From positions 107,323-171,322 of the forward strand of contig NZ_WIXM01000007.1 of the NCBI RefSeq assembly GCF_010993965.1: a stretch of 64,000 nucleotides of DNA, in the 5' to 3' direction. The DNA is from Gracilibacillus sp. YIM 98692. Its GTDB lineage: Bacteria; Bacillota; Bacilli; Bacillales; Amphibacillaceae. Position 1 is the stretch's first letter. Each line of letters begins with the position of its first letter. The position numbers and the translations under genes are program-made. This document shows positions 8,407 through 17,663 of the stretch, in pieces. The notes beneath the pieces are model-generated. The model was not told the DNA's origin. It ran no database searches and was given only the letters and a program-made list of their open reading frames with translations.

Positions 8407-9300
8407 TTACAAGTTTTGCATCGATTTTGCGTATTCATGCCAAACATTTAATAGACCTACTGATAAAGACTGTTGATCTTTCAATGTGATAAGTTCAGCT
8501 ACACTATCTGTTAGCGGCTTTAACTCTTCCCCAACAGATTCAGGCTTTTGTTCTAACCATTTTTCAAAATCTTTAACAGATGAAACGTCCGAGATAGCGG
8601 TCTCTAATAACTGATCAAACTCTTGTAACCACTGTTGTTCCTCACTTGGTAAAGAGGTTTCTGGAATTTCTATCGCCCAAGGTTTGCCACCATATAATTC
8701 TATCTCTTCTTTTTTATAATTATTAGCAAATGCTTTAGATGCTTCACTTGTTGAATGAACCCCTACGAATATATGATACTTATCTTCTTTCTCCCATATC
8801 ATAGATGAAAGTGAATGAGCATCTAATTGAGACTGCGTTGTTTCTGCTGCTGCTTTCGACGTAAAGATACCTGCTTGAACCACATATCCTGTGAGAGTCG
8901 AGCCTTTAAAATCATCCTGACCAGTGCTTTTTCGATCATCCTCTTCCTCCACTGCATTTGCCTCTTCTTTTGTACTACTTACTTGTAAATCTTGATTAAA
9001 AGTCATTTCTTCATTGTCTAAATCCACAAAAATTTGAATCATAAAAAAACCCAGCAGTGATCCTATCACGATAGCTGTCATTGCTGAAACAAGAAAAGGT
9101 TTATACCGTTGAAATCGCTGTCGTTTATTATTCTTGGAATATTCAACAGTGGGATGATGTGCAAAATAATGACTATCATCAGTATACTCTTCTACTGATG
9201 GTCTTTTATAAGTTGAAATTTCATCCTTTTCTTGATTAATCGGAGTTTCACTTACTTTTCTTTTATTTATTCTAATAGAGATACCTTTTTTGTTCTTCAA
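8407..9300 (-). CDS. spoIIB: Stage II sporulation protein SpoIIB-like, SPOR domain
   Basis: The 297-aa protein has a charged cytoplasmic N-terminus, one span (about residues 70-92), an acidic linker and a SPOR peptidoglycan-binding domain (GYVVQAGIFTSKAAAETTQSQL ... KYHIFVGVHSTSEAS). SpoIIB helps localise the DMP engulfment machinery to the septum in B. subtilis. The call rests on the SPOR domain, topology and conserved position between radC and the prepilin peptidase/folC region. TTG at 9300 follows GAGGG at good distance. Confidence 0.8.
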   Translation of the reverse strand: MKNKKGISIRINKRKVSETPINQEKDEISTYKRPSVEEYTDDSHYFAHHPTVEYSKNNKRQRFQRYKPFLVSAMTAIVIGSLLGFFMIQIFVDLDNEEMTFNQDLQVSSTKEEANAVEEEDDRKSTGQDDFKGSTLTGYVVQAGIFTSKAAAETTQSQLDAHSLSSMIWEKEDKYHIFVGVHSTSEASKAFANNYKKEEIELYGGKPWAIEIPETSLPSEEQQWLQEFDQLLETAISDVSSVKDFEKWLEQKPESVGEELKPLTDSVAELITLKDQQSLSVGLLNVWHEYAKSMQNL

Positions 9301-9440
9301 GTAAATCCCTCTTTTCCAACCTTTTCTATCAAGCTATCATAGGTTGGATGAGATGTAAGAGGACTTTTGTCAAATAAATCAAAAAAGATTTTGACAAATA
9401 ATACTAAAATGACACTATTTATGCACGTGCTATTTCTGTG

Positions 9441-10001
9441 TTACTGCTTTCTTATGTAGTCAATTGGTCTAGCATAAGCAGGGGCAAAATAAGCATCAAA
9501 CTGAATAGAGAAGGAAATGCTTGCTTGATTAGGATCACTTTCAAAATCTATTTCCGATAAATGAAGGATTCTCTCACTTACATCTAAACTTGCCAAGAAT
9601 TGTTGAAATTCTTGATAATTTGAAGCGGTACCCTCTATATTGAATCTAATAATTTGAATAGCATTATACTCTTGATGCTCAAGCCCTTCATCTTCGACTG
9701 TAATATTTTCGATTGAAACCTGATACTGATTCTGTAATAACTGGAACTCATCCATCATGTTATTCAATTTTTGGTCCCCTGGTATCTTCGCCCATACAGT
9801 TGTTTCTTCCATTAAATCAGATAAGTGATCAGATGGATTAGTGTATTCGGTCAATTGCTGCTTTTCTCTTTCTAATTCTTGGAGGTCTTGCTCTAGTGGC
9901 TTAATCATCATCATTTGAGCGAGAAAACAGATTACAATCGTACCAATAACAATAAGTATCCCCCATCTCGTATAAGAGTTTTTTAATATACTTACTATCA
10001 T
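9441..10001 (-). CDS. pilO: Type IV pilus alignment protein PilO-like
   Basis: The 186-aa protein has one N-terminal membrane span (about residues 14-33), a coiled coil (QDLQELEREKQQL) and a ferredoxin-like C-terminal domain, the PilO/GspM layout. With PilM and PilN it forms the inner-membrane alignment complex that links the motor to the pilus. It is the last gene of the pilus operon and starts 2 bp after the pilN stop. Primary sequence is weakly conserved in this family, so position and topology carry much of the call. Confidence 0.82.
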   Translation of the reverse strand: MIVSILKNSYTRWGILIVIGTIVICFLAQMMMIKPLEQDLQELEREKQQLTEYTNPSDHLSDLMEETTVWAKIPGDQKLNNMMDEFQLLQNQYQVSIENITVEDEGLEHQEYNAIQIIRFNIEGTASNYQEFQQFLASLDVSERILHLSEIDFESDPNQASISFSIQFDAYFAPAYARPIDYIRKQ

Positions 10002-10003
10002 GA

Positions 10004-10528
10004 CTAGCTCCCCTCTATACCGGCTTGCACATCAATATCTAAACGTAAAGTAACTTGATAGCTATCTGCTTCATTTTTGGTAATGTTATCGATATAAACT
10101 TCTTGCACATATTCCTCACCTAAGAATTGATTATATAAGCGAGAAACGGCTGACATGCTTTCTGTATAAAGGTATAAATTCAATTTACCATCCACAGAAA
10201 AATGATAGTTTCCAATGACATGATCCGGTAATAATATTTCATTCATACGTTCCAGGAGCATTACACTGTCAAAATGACTAGATTCTATAAGCCGAACCAT
10301 TCGATTAAACTCGTTCACCTGTTCCACAGCCTCTTGTAACTCCTTGATGTTCTCCATCGCTTCTCGTTCCTCTTGAATTGATTGTTGTAGCTTATCCTTA
10401 TGCTGCATTCCTTGCACATATGGAAAGGCGATCCATATAATTATGATTACGAACGCCAAAAAAGTAAATAAAGTGATGATATAGGGGGTTAATCGAAATG
10501 GTTTAATTTCAATAAAATTGATTTGCAT
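10004..10528 (-). CDS. pilN: Type IV pilus assembly protein PilN-like
   Basis: The 174-aa protein begins MQINFIEIKPFRL, close to the PilN N-terminal pattern (IN Lx P) that docks into PilM. One membrane span follows (about residues 14-35), then a coiled coil (QSIQEEREAMENIKELQEAVEQV) and an alpha/beta domain. It is translationally coupled to pilM: the pilM stop and pilN start share a base (TAATG). Confidence 0.85.
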   Translation of the reverse strand: MQINFIEIKPFRLTPYIITLFTFLAFVIIIIWIAFPYVQGMQHKDKLQQSIQEEREAMENIKELQEAVEQVNEFNRMVRLIESSHFDSVMLLERMNEILLPDHVIGNYHFSVDGKLNLYLYTESMSAVSRLYNQFLGEEYVQEVYIDNITKNEADSYQVTLRLDIDVQAGIEGS

Positions 10529-11490
10529 TATGTCGAATCTCCTCTAAGAACTAAGCCTAGTAAATCTGTGTGTTTATCCTTATATGGGGGCGAAATTGAT
10601 TCACCTAATGCATGTATCGACATATCCAGATGACTTTTCATCTGGTTTGCTATCTTATCAATAAATGGAACATCCCCTGTTACAATCATTTTTTCAATCC
10701 CTTCTTTGCCATCTTTTACAGAGTAAAGATAAAAATCAATGAAGCGCTCAATAGTTAGAAAATGTTGGTTAATGATACGCTGTTGCTCCTCATCTGATAA
10801 ATCCCAATCTAGTGTTTCTTTTTCTATATCCCATCTCCAAGATTGACGACTGTCCACTGGTGACTTTACATGCCGAGAAAAAATTAACTGACTGTTTTCA
10901 AAGACGGATAGAAAGAGTGATTCTTGATTCCACTGTATGATTAATAAATTTTGTTGTTCTACTTCTGCTTGAAAGTGCTGATAGGTTCGCATAACAGCTA
11001 GAGAGGAAATATCCGCTATTCTTGGTTTCAGTTTTACATTTTTTAAGATTTCCATATAGTCATGTAAAATATGGGATGGATAGGCATATACTAACCATTC
11101 CTTTTTCTCATCTTCATCCTTAGAAAACGCCACATCTAATAAAGGGTTCTTAAATGGCAGACGTAACATTTCATCATCTATTTGAATATGCTGCTTTACC
11201 TCTTTTGCACTTAATACTCTTGGAAACGAATGCTTTCTTATCGTCACAAAAGCATTGGGTACGGAAAAAGACACTTTTGCTCGTCCCCATTTTTTCCGCC
11301 TGCTCACCTTCTTCAATTTATGGTGGACAGATCCTTGATTTACCATTTTCCCGTCTTCAATTGCCTTATCATCTAAAGGAACAACACCGGTGTCTATAAT
11401 TTGAGCAAGATTCGGCCCTCGAGACACCATATATTTAAAGTAGTTATCAAACCAAATAATATGTACATGCTTCTTTTTCCGTAACAACAT
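10528..11490 (-). CDS. pilM: Type IV pilus PilM-like actin-fold protein (divergent)
   Basis: The protein is about 320 aa and sits directly upstream of pilN. It has the PilM layout of an actin/FtsA-like cytoplasmic protein. The usual N-terminal phosphate motif (DIGSSSIK type) is not evident; it reads HIIWFDNYFKYMVSR instead, so nucleotide binding may be altered. Later segments (PRIADISSLAVMRTYQHF, IEKMIVTGDVPFIDKIANQM) fit the family. Start is ATG 11490; TTG 11496 is an equally spaced alternative. The call depends partly on context. Confidence 0.75.
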   Translation of the reverse strand: MLLRKKKHVHIIWFDNYFKYMVSRGPNLAQIIDTGVVPLDDKAIEDGKMVNQGSVHHKLKKVSRRKKWGRAKVSFSVPNAFVTIRKHSFPRVLSAKEVKQHIQIDDEMLRLPFKNPLLDVAFSKDEDEKKEWLVYAYPSHILHDYMEILKNVKLKPRIADISSLAVMRTYQHFQAEVEQQNLLIIQWNQESLFLSVFENSQLIFSRHVKSPVDSRQSWRWDIEKETLDWDLSDEEQQRIINQHFLTIERFIDFYLYSVKDGKEGIEKMIVTGDVPFIDKIANQMKSHLDMSIHALGESISPPYKDKHTDLLGLVLRGDST

Positions 11491-11513
11491 CAGCAAACCT
11501 ACTCTCCAATCTA

Positions 11514-12266
11514 TTAAAACAAACTAATATACCAATGGATCCAATCTTCTCCGAACAAATAAATAGTGTTTGCTGCTAGCATAATAGCAGGTCCAAATGG
11601 GATTGGTTGTTGCTTGCTCATTCGATACCATGGGAAAAGACAAAGCGTAAACATTAATCCATATAACGAAGCCATAAACATGGTAAGTAAAATTTCTGGA
11701 AACCCTAGTAACAAACCAAGTAAAGCAAATAGCTTCATATCTCCTGCTCCCATACCACCCCTACTCATCCAAATAATCATCGCTATCAAGCCAAAACCAA
11801 CCAAAGCTCCCAAAATACTCATCCACCATGGCTCTAATGGTTCGATCAATCGAACTATCACAAAAAGCAGCAGAAACACTAGTAAAACAGTATTCGGTAT
11901 AAGCATATATCGAAAATCAGTAATAAAAATGATGATCGTTAAACTAATGAGTAGGATCGCAACCAATAAATCAAAGGTAAATCCGAACCATATGTAACTA
12001 ATTAAAAATAAAATTGCTGTCACGAACTCGACTACGGGATAAATCACAGGAATGAACGTATGACAGCTCCTGCATTTGCCATTTTGTATCATATAAGAGA
12101 TCACTGGAATTAGTTCATACCATGATAACACATGGTGACATTGCGGGCACTGGGAGCGTTTGGAAGAAAGAAATTTTCTTTGAGGAACTCGTATTCCTAC
12201 TACATTAAAAAAAGAGCCTAATATTAATCCATATATAAATATCACTATCCCTATGATTGCTTCCAT
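11514..12266 (-). CDS. pilD: Prepilin peptidase / N-methyltransferase PilD (ComC family)
   Basis: This 250-aa A24 aspartyl protease has eight or so spans. The N-terminal cytoplasmic loop carries two CxxC pairs (CPQCHHVLSWYE and CRSCH) typical of the bifunctional enzymes. The two catalytic Asp are in FITDFRYMLIPN and in GMGAGDMKL. It removes the leader of type IV prepilins and methylates the new N-terminus. In B. subtilis the homologue comC is a stand-alone gene between folC and spoIIB; here it sits inside a full pilus operon at the same place. A hairpin precedes it (12290-12313). Confidence 0.95.
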   Translation of the reverse strand: MEAIIGIVIFIYGLILGSFFNVVGIRVPQRKFLSSKRSQCPQCHHVLSWYELIPVISYMIQNGKCRSCHTFIPVIYPVVEFVTAILFLISYIWFGFTFDLLVAILLISLTIIIFITDFRYMLIPNTVLLVFLLLFVIVRLIEPLEPWWMSILGALVGFGLIAMIIWMSRGGMGAGDMKLFALLGLLLGFPEILLTMFMASLYGLMFTLCLFPWYRMSKQQPIPFGPAIMLAANTIYLFGEDWIHWYISLF

Positions 12267-12289
12267 TAACTATTCTCCTTTAAGAAGAA

Positions 12290-12313
12290 AAGATCCCTGA
12301 TGAAAGGGATCTT
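12290..12313 (-). terminator. Intra-operon hairpin between pilA and pilD
   Basis: AAGATCCCT pairs with AGGGATCTT over 9 bp, followed on the minus strand by TTTTCTTCTT. It lies 13 bases beyond the pilA stop and before the pilD start. It probably terminates part of the transcripts, keeping the major pilin message more abundant than the downstream assembly genes. Confidence 0.55.
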
Positions 12314-12325
12314 CTATCATTCTCG

Positions 12326-12685
12326 TTATTCGCTGGCAGGGGTGTAGGTGAAATTGCTACCTTGCTCATGCATAATGGTTCCACCAGGGTTTTCATCTAC
12401 ATCTAAGTAATTATATTCTATCAAATCATCTACCGTGAAATCTATGGAACCATCGTCTGCAAACACCCATTCATGATTATCTTTATCTGACTGTGCTGCA
12501 ATATAAGCTTGTTTAGCAGCATTTTCAATTAATTCTGCTTCTGCTTCTGATGCGCCTTCTTCTGCTTGACTGACAACATTTCCAATTGCTGGTACTGCAA
12601 TGGCAACAATAATACCTAAAATCACGACAACAGCTAAGACTTCTACTAAGGTAAAACCTTTTTCACTTCTCAACCGCTTTAACAT
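12326..12685 (-). CDS. pilA: Major type IV pilin PilA
   Basis: The 119-aa prepilin has a short basic leader (MLKRLRSEKG) and cleavage between G10 and F11. The hydrophobic helix FTLVEVLAVVVILGIIVAIAVP carries the essential Glu at mature position 5. The mature protein is about 109 aa, small and acidic, with no cysteine. RBS GAGGAGAGG precedes the ATG. A 171-bp gap with a TATAAT box upstream and a hairpin downstream suggest it is expressed separately at high level. Size and the lack of minor-pilin features support its role as the main subunit. Confidence 0.93.
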   Translation of the reverse strand: MLKRLRSEKGFTLVEVLAVVVILGIIVAIAVPAIGNVVSQAEEGASEAEAELIENAAKQAYIAAQSDKDNHEWVFADDGSIDFTVDDLIEYNYLDVDENPGGTIMHEQGSNFTYTPASE

Positions 12686-12764
12686 TTGATACCTCTCCTC
12701 ATTGTAATAAATAATATTGTGAATTTCGTCCTACTCACCTTACCTTATACACTACTAAACTCCT

Positions 12765-12770
12765 ATTATA
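12765..12770 (-). promoter_or_regulatory. Possible -10 element of a pilA promoter
   Basis: TATAAT on the minus strand lies about 80 bases upstream of pilA in the 171-bp gap behind pilC. No good -35 is visible at 16-18 bp. It is offered only because pilA appears to be a separate expression unit. Confidence 0.3.
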
Positions 12771-12856
12771 TCTCTCTATTTTGGTCAGATTTCTATATGT
12801 TTGCACAAATTCCTCCTACTATTTTACCAAATTAACCATAAATGTAAATGCTTTTG

Positions 12857-14059
12857 TTACATAAATTCAAACATTTGAAACATGGGAATCACAACAGCAA
12901 GCATGATAACACCAACTATTCCTGCTAAAAATAAAATCAAAAATGGTTCTAACAATGCTTTTAATTTATTTGCCACATCATCAATTTCTTTCTCATAGAA
13001 AGTAGAAAGCTTATAAAGCATTTGATCCAATGATCTTGTCCTTTCCCCGACAGCAATCATTTCCATTATAAGTGGTGGGATGAAGCTAGTTTGCCTCATC
13101 ACCGTTGTCATGGACTCACCTTTTTCAACAGCTTGATAGCTTTCATGCAATATCTTTTTGATGACACGATTTTGCACCACATTTTCGGTCGTTTGTATAG
13201 CTTGCAAAATCGGGACAGCATGATGTAATAAGGAGCCCAATGTTTGGGACATTCTTGTCAAATGGATTTTCGTTAAAAATGGACCGATAATGGGAATTTT
13301 TAAAGTAAGATAATCAAACCGATAAGCTAGTTTACTATTTTGATCTAAGAAAATGAGAAAGCCAATGACTATGAATATCATAACAGGAAGAAACCAGATC
13401 AATTTTTTACCAATTTCACTAGCCTGTAATACCATTTTTGTATAAAGCGGTAATTCTTGATCATATGATCGGAATAGATCTTCAAAAACGGGAACGATAA
13501 AAACAAGTAAGATGAAGCTGACGACAATGGAAAATAGACTCACTAATAGAGGATAAGCTAAAGCTGTTTTTACCTTTTGTTTTAACTCGTATTGTTTTTC
13601 ATAATATGTCGCCATTTGATCTAATATGACATCAAGATTGCCGCTGACTTCGCCTACACGTGTCATTTGAACTAAAAGTAGAGGGAAAAATTTTGGATAT
13701 TTATTAAAAGCTTCAGACAGACTAACTCCCTCGCTTAATAATTCCTTTATTGAATTTAACACTTTTGACAACGGTTTACTAGTTGTTTGTTGGATTAAAA
13801 TATGAACAGCATCAATAATGGGAATTCCTGCCTCAATAAGAGTAGAAAACTCTCGAAGCAATAAAACAAAATCTTTACTTGAAATTGGGCTTTTTATATA
13901 TATTTCCTTATGCCATATAGAGTTAAGCTTTTTTAATTCCAATACTGTTATATTTCGAGACTTTAATATCTCCATTACTTCATCTTTTGAGCTTCCTTCC
14001 AGCTTTCCTTTTTTCATTTTCCCTTGCAAGTTTTTACCTCGATAATGATAAAAAGCCAT
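12857..14059 (-). CDS. pilC: Type IV pilus platform protein PilC (GspF family)
   Basis: The 400-aa protein has two tandem GspF domains, each with membrane segments. The first contains LREFSTLIEAGIPIIDAV and TRVGEVSGNLDVIL. The second contains MSQTLGSLLHHAVPILQAI and IAVGERTRSLDQMLYKL. It is the inner-membrane platform on which the PilB motor acts. ATG 14059 follows GAGGG by 5 bases; an upstream TTG at 14071 is less likely. It starts 23 bp after pilB. Confidence 0.95.
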   Translation of the reverse strand: MAFYHYRGKNLQGKMKKGKLEGSSKDEVMEILKSRNITVLELKKLNSIWHKEIYIKSPISSKDFVLLLREFSTLIEAGIPIIDAVHILIQQTTSKPLSKVLNSIKELLSEGVSLSEAFNKYPKFFPLLLVQMTRVGEVSGNLDVILDQMATYYEKQYELKQKVKTALAYPLLVSLFSIVVSFILLVFIVPVFEDLFRSYDQELPLYTKMVLQASEIGKKLIWFLPVMIFIVIGFLIFLDQNSKLAYRFDYLTLKIPIIGPFLTKIHLTRMSQTLGSLLHHAVPILQAIQTTENVVQNRVIKKILHESYQAVEKGESMTTVMRQTSFIPPLIMEMIAVGERTRSLDQMLYKLSTFYEKEIDDVANKLKALLEPFLILFLAGIVGVIMLAVVIPMFQMFEFM

Positions 14060-14082
14060 ACAATCCCTCAATTCATCTACAA

Positions 14083-15720
14083 CTACAATACTTCATCTGT
14101 TTCCGCCACAACACGAAGCACTTCTTCTAATGTTGTCAATCCTTGTTTTATTTTATCTAACCCATCATCTATGAGAAATGTCATTCCATTTTGTTTGGCG
14201 TAAGTTTTGATTTCCGTAATCCCTTTTTGATTCATCATCATATTTCTTACTGTATCATCAATCACAAATAACTCATGAATCGCCATTCTTCCTCGATAAC
14301 CAATTCCTTTACATGCCGAGCATCCTTTTCCTTCATAGACGGTTGGAACCTCATGATTCCTTTTTACAAAAATATGTCTTTCCATTTCTGTCACAGCTCT
14401 CGGTTCTCTACAATCGGGACAAACCATTTTTACTAAACGTTGTGCCATTACTGCCGTTAGAGAAGATACTATTAAATATGGCTCTACTTCCATATCAAAA
14501 AGGCGTGGAATCGCATCAATAGCACTATTCGTATGTAAAGTGCTTAATACTAAGTGACCTGTTAAAGCAGAGCGAATGGCAATTTCAGCTGTTTCTGTAT
14601 CACGAATTTCCCCTACCATAATAACGTTAGGGTCTTGTCGTAAAATAGATCGAAGTCCTTTTGCAAAAGTAAGGCCAATCGAATTGTTGACTTGTACTTG
14701 ATTAATACCTTCTATCTGATATTCTACAGGGTCTTCTACTGTTACCACATTAACGGAATCATGATTAATTTGATTTATCGCTCCATATAAAGTGGTCGTT
14801 TTTCCAGAGCCAGTAGGTCCTGTAATTAAAATAATACCAGAAGGCTGCTGGATTACTTTCTCGAATAATTTTTTGTGATGGCTGGATAAATGCAGCTCTG
14901 ATAAATGTTTAAATGCTGTACTTAAATCTAAAATTCTAAGGACAATCTTCTCTCCAAAAAGCGTAGGCAAAGTAGAGACACGTAAATCGATTGGTCGACC
15001 ATCTACGTCAATTCGAACTCTCCCATCTTGTGGTAACCTAGACTCCGTTATGTCTAAGCCTGAAAGAATTTTTGTTCGAGCAATTAATGCACTTTGGACT
15101 TGTTTTTTTAATGTCTTTTCCGTTCTAAGCAAACCATCCACTCGATATCGAACATGAATATGAGATTCTTGTGGTTCTAAGTGAATATCACTTGCTCTCA
15201 GCGCAACACCTGTTTGTAAAATTTGATCTAGAATACGAACGGCTGGGGCATCATCTTCCACCTCGACTCCAGATCCCACCATGTCATGATCATAATATTT
15301 ATTAATAGATTGTAAAATCTCTTCCTTGGAAGCAATCACCGGTTGCACTTGAAAACCTGTGGCCATTTCCAAATCATCTATCGCAAAATAATCCATCGGG
15401 TCGCTCATGGCTACGGTAAGGTCATTATCTTTTTGTGCTATTGGAATTAAAATATGTTCCTTGGCAAATTCCATTGAAATTTGACGTGCTGCATTTGGAT
15501 CAACAGGATAATGGTATAGTGTGACACTTTGTATACCAAGTTGTTGCTCCAATACATCTGTTAATTGTTTCTCGGTAATATAACCTTGCGCCAAAAGAGC
15601 ATCCCCTAGCTTTTGCCCCTCTTGTTTTTGTTCAAGGGCTTGTAAAATTTGCTCTTCGGTTATAATATCAGCAGATTTTAACAATTCACCTAGCTTTATC
15701 TTTTTAAAACGAATGGCCAT
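14083..15720 (-). CDS. pilB: Type IV pilus extension ATPase PilB (GspE family)
   Basis: The protein is about 545 aa. An N-terminal T2SSE_N domain (ITEEQILQALEQKQEGQKLG) precedes the ATPase. Walker [11 protein letters not shown] is near residue 305, the Asp box DGRVRIDVDGRPIDLR upstream of it, Walker B NVIMVGEIRD and His box STLHTNSAIDAIPR downstream. Two CxxC pairs (CPDC, CSAC) form the zinc site typical of extension ATPases and absent from PilT. It powers pilin polymerisation. No second, PilT-like ATPase lies nearby. ATG 15720 is preferred over TTG 15726. Confidence 0.97.
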   Translation of the reverse strand: MAIRFKKIKLGELLKSADIITEEQILQALEQKQEGQKLGDALLAQGYITEKQLTDVLEQQLGIQSVTLYHYPVDPNAARQISMEFAKEHILIPIAQKDNDLTVAMSDPMDYFAIDDLEMATGFQVQPVIASKEEILQSINKYYDHDMVGSGVEVEDDAPAVRILDQILQTGVALRASDIHLEPQESHIHVRYRVDGLLRTEKTLKKQVQSALIARTKILSGLDITESRLPQDGRVRIDVDGRPIDLRVSTLPTLFGEKIVLRILDLSTAFKHLSELHLSSHHKKLFEKVIQQPSGIILITGPTGSGKTTTLYGAINQINHDSVNVVTVEDPVEYQIEGINQVQVNNSIGLTFAKGLRSILRQDPNVIMVGEIRDTETAEIAIRSALTGHLVLSTLHTNSAIDAIPRLFDMEVEPYLIVSSLTAVMAQRLVKMVCPDCREPRAVTEMERHIFVKRNHEVPTVYEGKGCSACKGIGYRGRMAIHELFVIDDTVRNMMMNQKGITEIKTYAKQNGMTFLIDDGLDKIKQGLTTLEEVLRVVAETDEVL

Positions 15721-15741
15721 ACTCAAACACCTTCTCTTGAT

Positions 15742-17229
15742 CTAATTTTCTACAGGCCGCTCTTCTTCTATCAGTCCGTCAGTAGAGCTTTCTCCTATAT
15801 GAAATGGTAAATCATATTTAAATAAATCAAAGGGGTGATAAATAATATCAGATGCCCCAGATAACCGTAATGTCTTTGCTATTACCGTTCCTCTAATGGT
15901 CGTACTACTGTCTCCTACAAAATCTGCAAACGGTGCTAAAATAAATGCTTCATTATCACTGCTTCCGCTCATTTCTATATAACTTCCACCAGTTATGATT
16001 ACGCCATTAAATCCTCCACTGCCTGTACTCATAATATCCGCATCCTCTGCAAAAATTGTCCCCGTCACTTTTTGAGAACCAATTATCGTGAATTCTCTAT
16101 TGTTACCAGATAAATATAAATTTAATTGCTTTGGATCTCCACCATCATTGATGGACCCATTTCCATTCATGGACAATTCTTTATCCACATATAGGCTTAA
16201 AGATCCTGATCCTACCACATTAATTTGCCCATTATTAATATCCAATGAACCAACGGTTAATTCTCTATCTTCACCGCCAGTATCTACATTTAAGGTTCGG
16301 TTACCTGAAATAGATATTTCTTCAAGTGACATATCTTGATCCACTTCTAAAGTGTAACCATCCGTACTTTTTTTATCGATTGTTAACTTACCATCTTCTA
16401 ACACATTATTACCGTCAACTGTTTCATCTTCTGGCGTATCATATTCAGGAGTTGACGGGAAAGAGGCAAATATCTGATCAATGGAACCATTGTCAATTAG
16501 ATTTGTCACTGTTTCTACAGGCGGCAATTCGCCATTATATTGATCACTATTGATAACTGTTTCTTCAGCCCCTTCAGGCACATAGATGGTACTATTTGAA
16601 AATTGAGCATTGTCCGTTATTTCTATCGTTCCCTCATTCGTACAACTGGTTCCAAAATCCCCTGTAATCGAGCTATTCTTTTCTATGATGATTTGTGTAG
16701 ATTGACAACCAACAGAGCCACTTCCGACATAAGATGATAAATTGTCTGGTATGTCAATCATATCAGAAGTTTTCCATCGTAGCGTTATTTGCTTAGAAAT
16801 ATGTCGCTTTTGATCTCCTATGACACCAGTAGAAGTAATTAAATATTCCCTAGGATTTTGATTTGTTTGGGCTTCAATCTTTAATTGGAGTTCGGGATTT
16901 TCACCAAAATGTTCAGAAAAAGATTGATTTTCTACTAGTTCTTTAATCGAAATAATCTCTCCCTCTATTTTTTGAAAAAAATCTGCTTCATTACTGGATC
17001 CGTCATATACATTAATCACGGCTTTTTCCAATTGATCAGAGGCAGTCGTTATCCCAGATTCTGCAATATAATAACTAGCATGATAACTTCTATCAACAGT
17101 ATTTAAGTGAAAATGTCCAGTTGAGACCGTTAGTAATGATATGGATAAAATCGAAACTATAAGTAATACCATTAAAGTAATGGTCAAACTAATACCTTCT
17201 TCTTTTCGACAAAAGGTTAAATACCTCAC
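15742..17229 (-). CDS. PilX-like minor pilin with long beta-rich repetitive body
   Basis: The 495-aa protein begins with a pilin-like segment (KEEGISLTITLMVLLIVSILSISLLTVSTGHF) in which S replaces the F/M after the G, as in PilX-type proteins. The body has many short G/N/S-rich beta strands (SLDINNGQINVVGSG, KVTGTIFAEDADIMSTGSGG, FVGDSSTTIRGTVIAKTLRLSG), a pattern of stacked turns like bactofilin-type or other beta-solenoid folds. Two Cys (VGCQ, TSCT) could form a disulfide. It is probably a tip or initiation component. GTG start; overlaps nothing and lies between a minor pilin gene and pilB. Confidence 0.7.
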   Translation of the reverse strand: MRYLTFCRKEEGISLTITLMVLLIVSILSISLLTVSTGHFHLNTVDRSYHASYYIAESGITTASDQLEKAVINVYDGSSNEADFFQKIEGEIISIKELVENQSFSEHFGENPELQLKIEAQTNQNPREYLITSTGVIGDQKRHISKQITLRWKTSDMIDIPDNLSSYVGSGSVGCQSTQIIIEKNSSITGDFGTSCTNEGTIEITDNAQFSNSTIYVPEGAEETVINSDQYNGELPPVETVTNLIDNGSIDQIFASFPSTPEYDTPEDETVDGNNVLEDGKLTIDKKSTDGYTLEVDQDMSLEEISISGNRTLNVDTGGEDRELTVGSLDINNGQINVVGSGSLSLYVDKELSMNGNGSINDGGDPKQLNLYLSGNNREFTIIGSQKVTGTIFAEDADIMSTGSGGFNGVIITGGSYIEMSGSSDNEAFILAPFADFVGDSSTTIRGTVIAKTLRLSGASDIIYHPFDLFKYDLPFHIGESSTDGLIEEERPVEN

Positions 17230-17238
17230 TTTAAACGC

Positions 17239-17658
17239 CTACCTTCGAAACATGACTACTGTGGAAATGGTCTCTTCTTGGGCAAACTCACTCGTTTTAC
17301 TTGATATCGAGATTTCAATCTGCTCAGCATCAAACACTACTTGAAAGTTAGTAATACTATCTGCTATTACCGCTTCATTTTTTATTAAACTGTCCTTTTC
17401 CCAATAATATTGATTTGGTCCAACATGTAAGACAGCTTCCTCATACTTAATAGATTCTTGTTTTACAGAACGAATATCTTTCGTCAATTCCGTTAAAGCA
17501 CCTCTTACATTCGATTGCTGCTCTATTTTAGCTGTCTGTGTCAGAAACTGTTTTTGGGTGAAAAGATAAATAGAGCCAACTAGCATCATAATAACGGATA
17601 GCAATCCTATAACAGCTAACAGCTCTATTAATGTAACTCCTTTTTGATTTCGAAACAT
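17239..17658 (-). CDS. Minor type IV pilin / pseudopilin (PulG/GspJ-like)
   Basis: The 139-aa prepilin is MFRNQKG followed by VTLIELLAVIGLLSVIMMLVGSIYLF. V replaces F at +1, and the +5 Glu is kept (VTLIE). The globular part is about 100 aa and ends in TISTVVMFRR. ATG 17658 follows GGAG by 9 bases and gives a normal short leader; a longer frame starts at 17673 inside the upstream gene. It is likely part of the pilus initiation tip complex. Confidence 0.82.
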   Translation of the reverse strand: MFRNQKGVTLIELLAVIGLLSVIMMLVGSIYLFTQKQFLTQTAKIEQQSNVRGALTELTKDIRSVKQESIKYEEAVLHVGPNQYYWEKDSLIKNEAVIADSITNFQVVFDAEQIEISISSKTSEFAQEETISTVVMFRR

Positions 17659-17663
17659 CTGAT

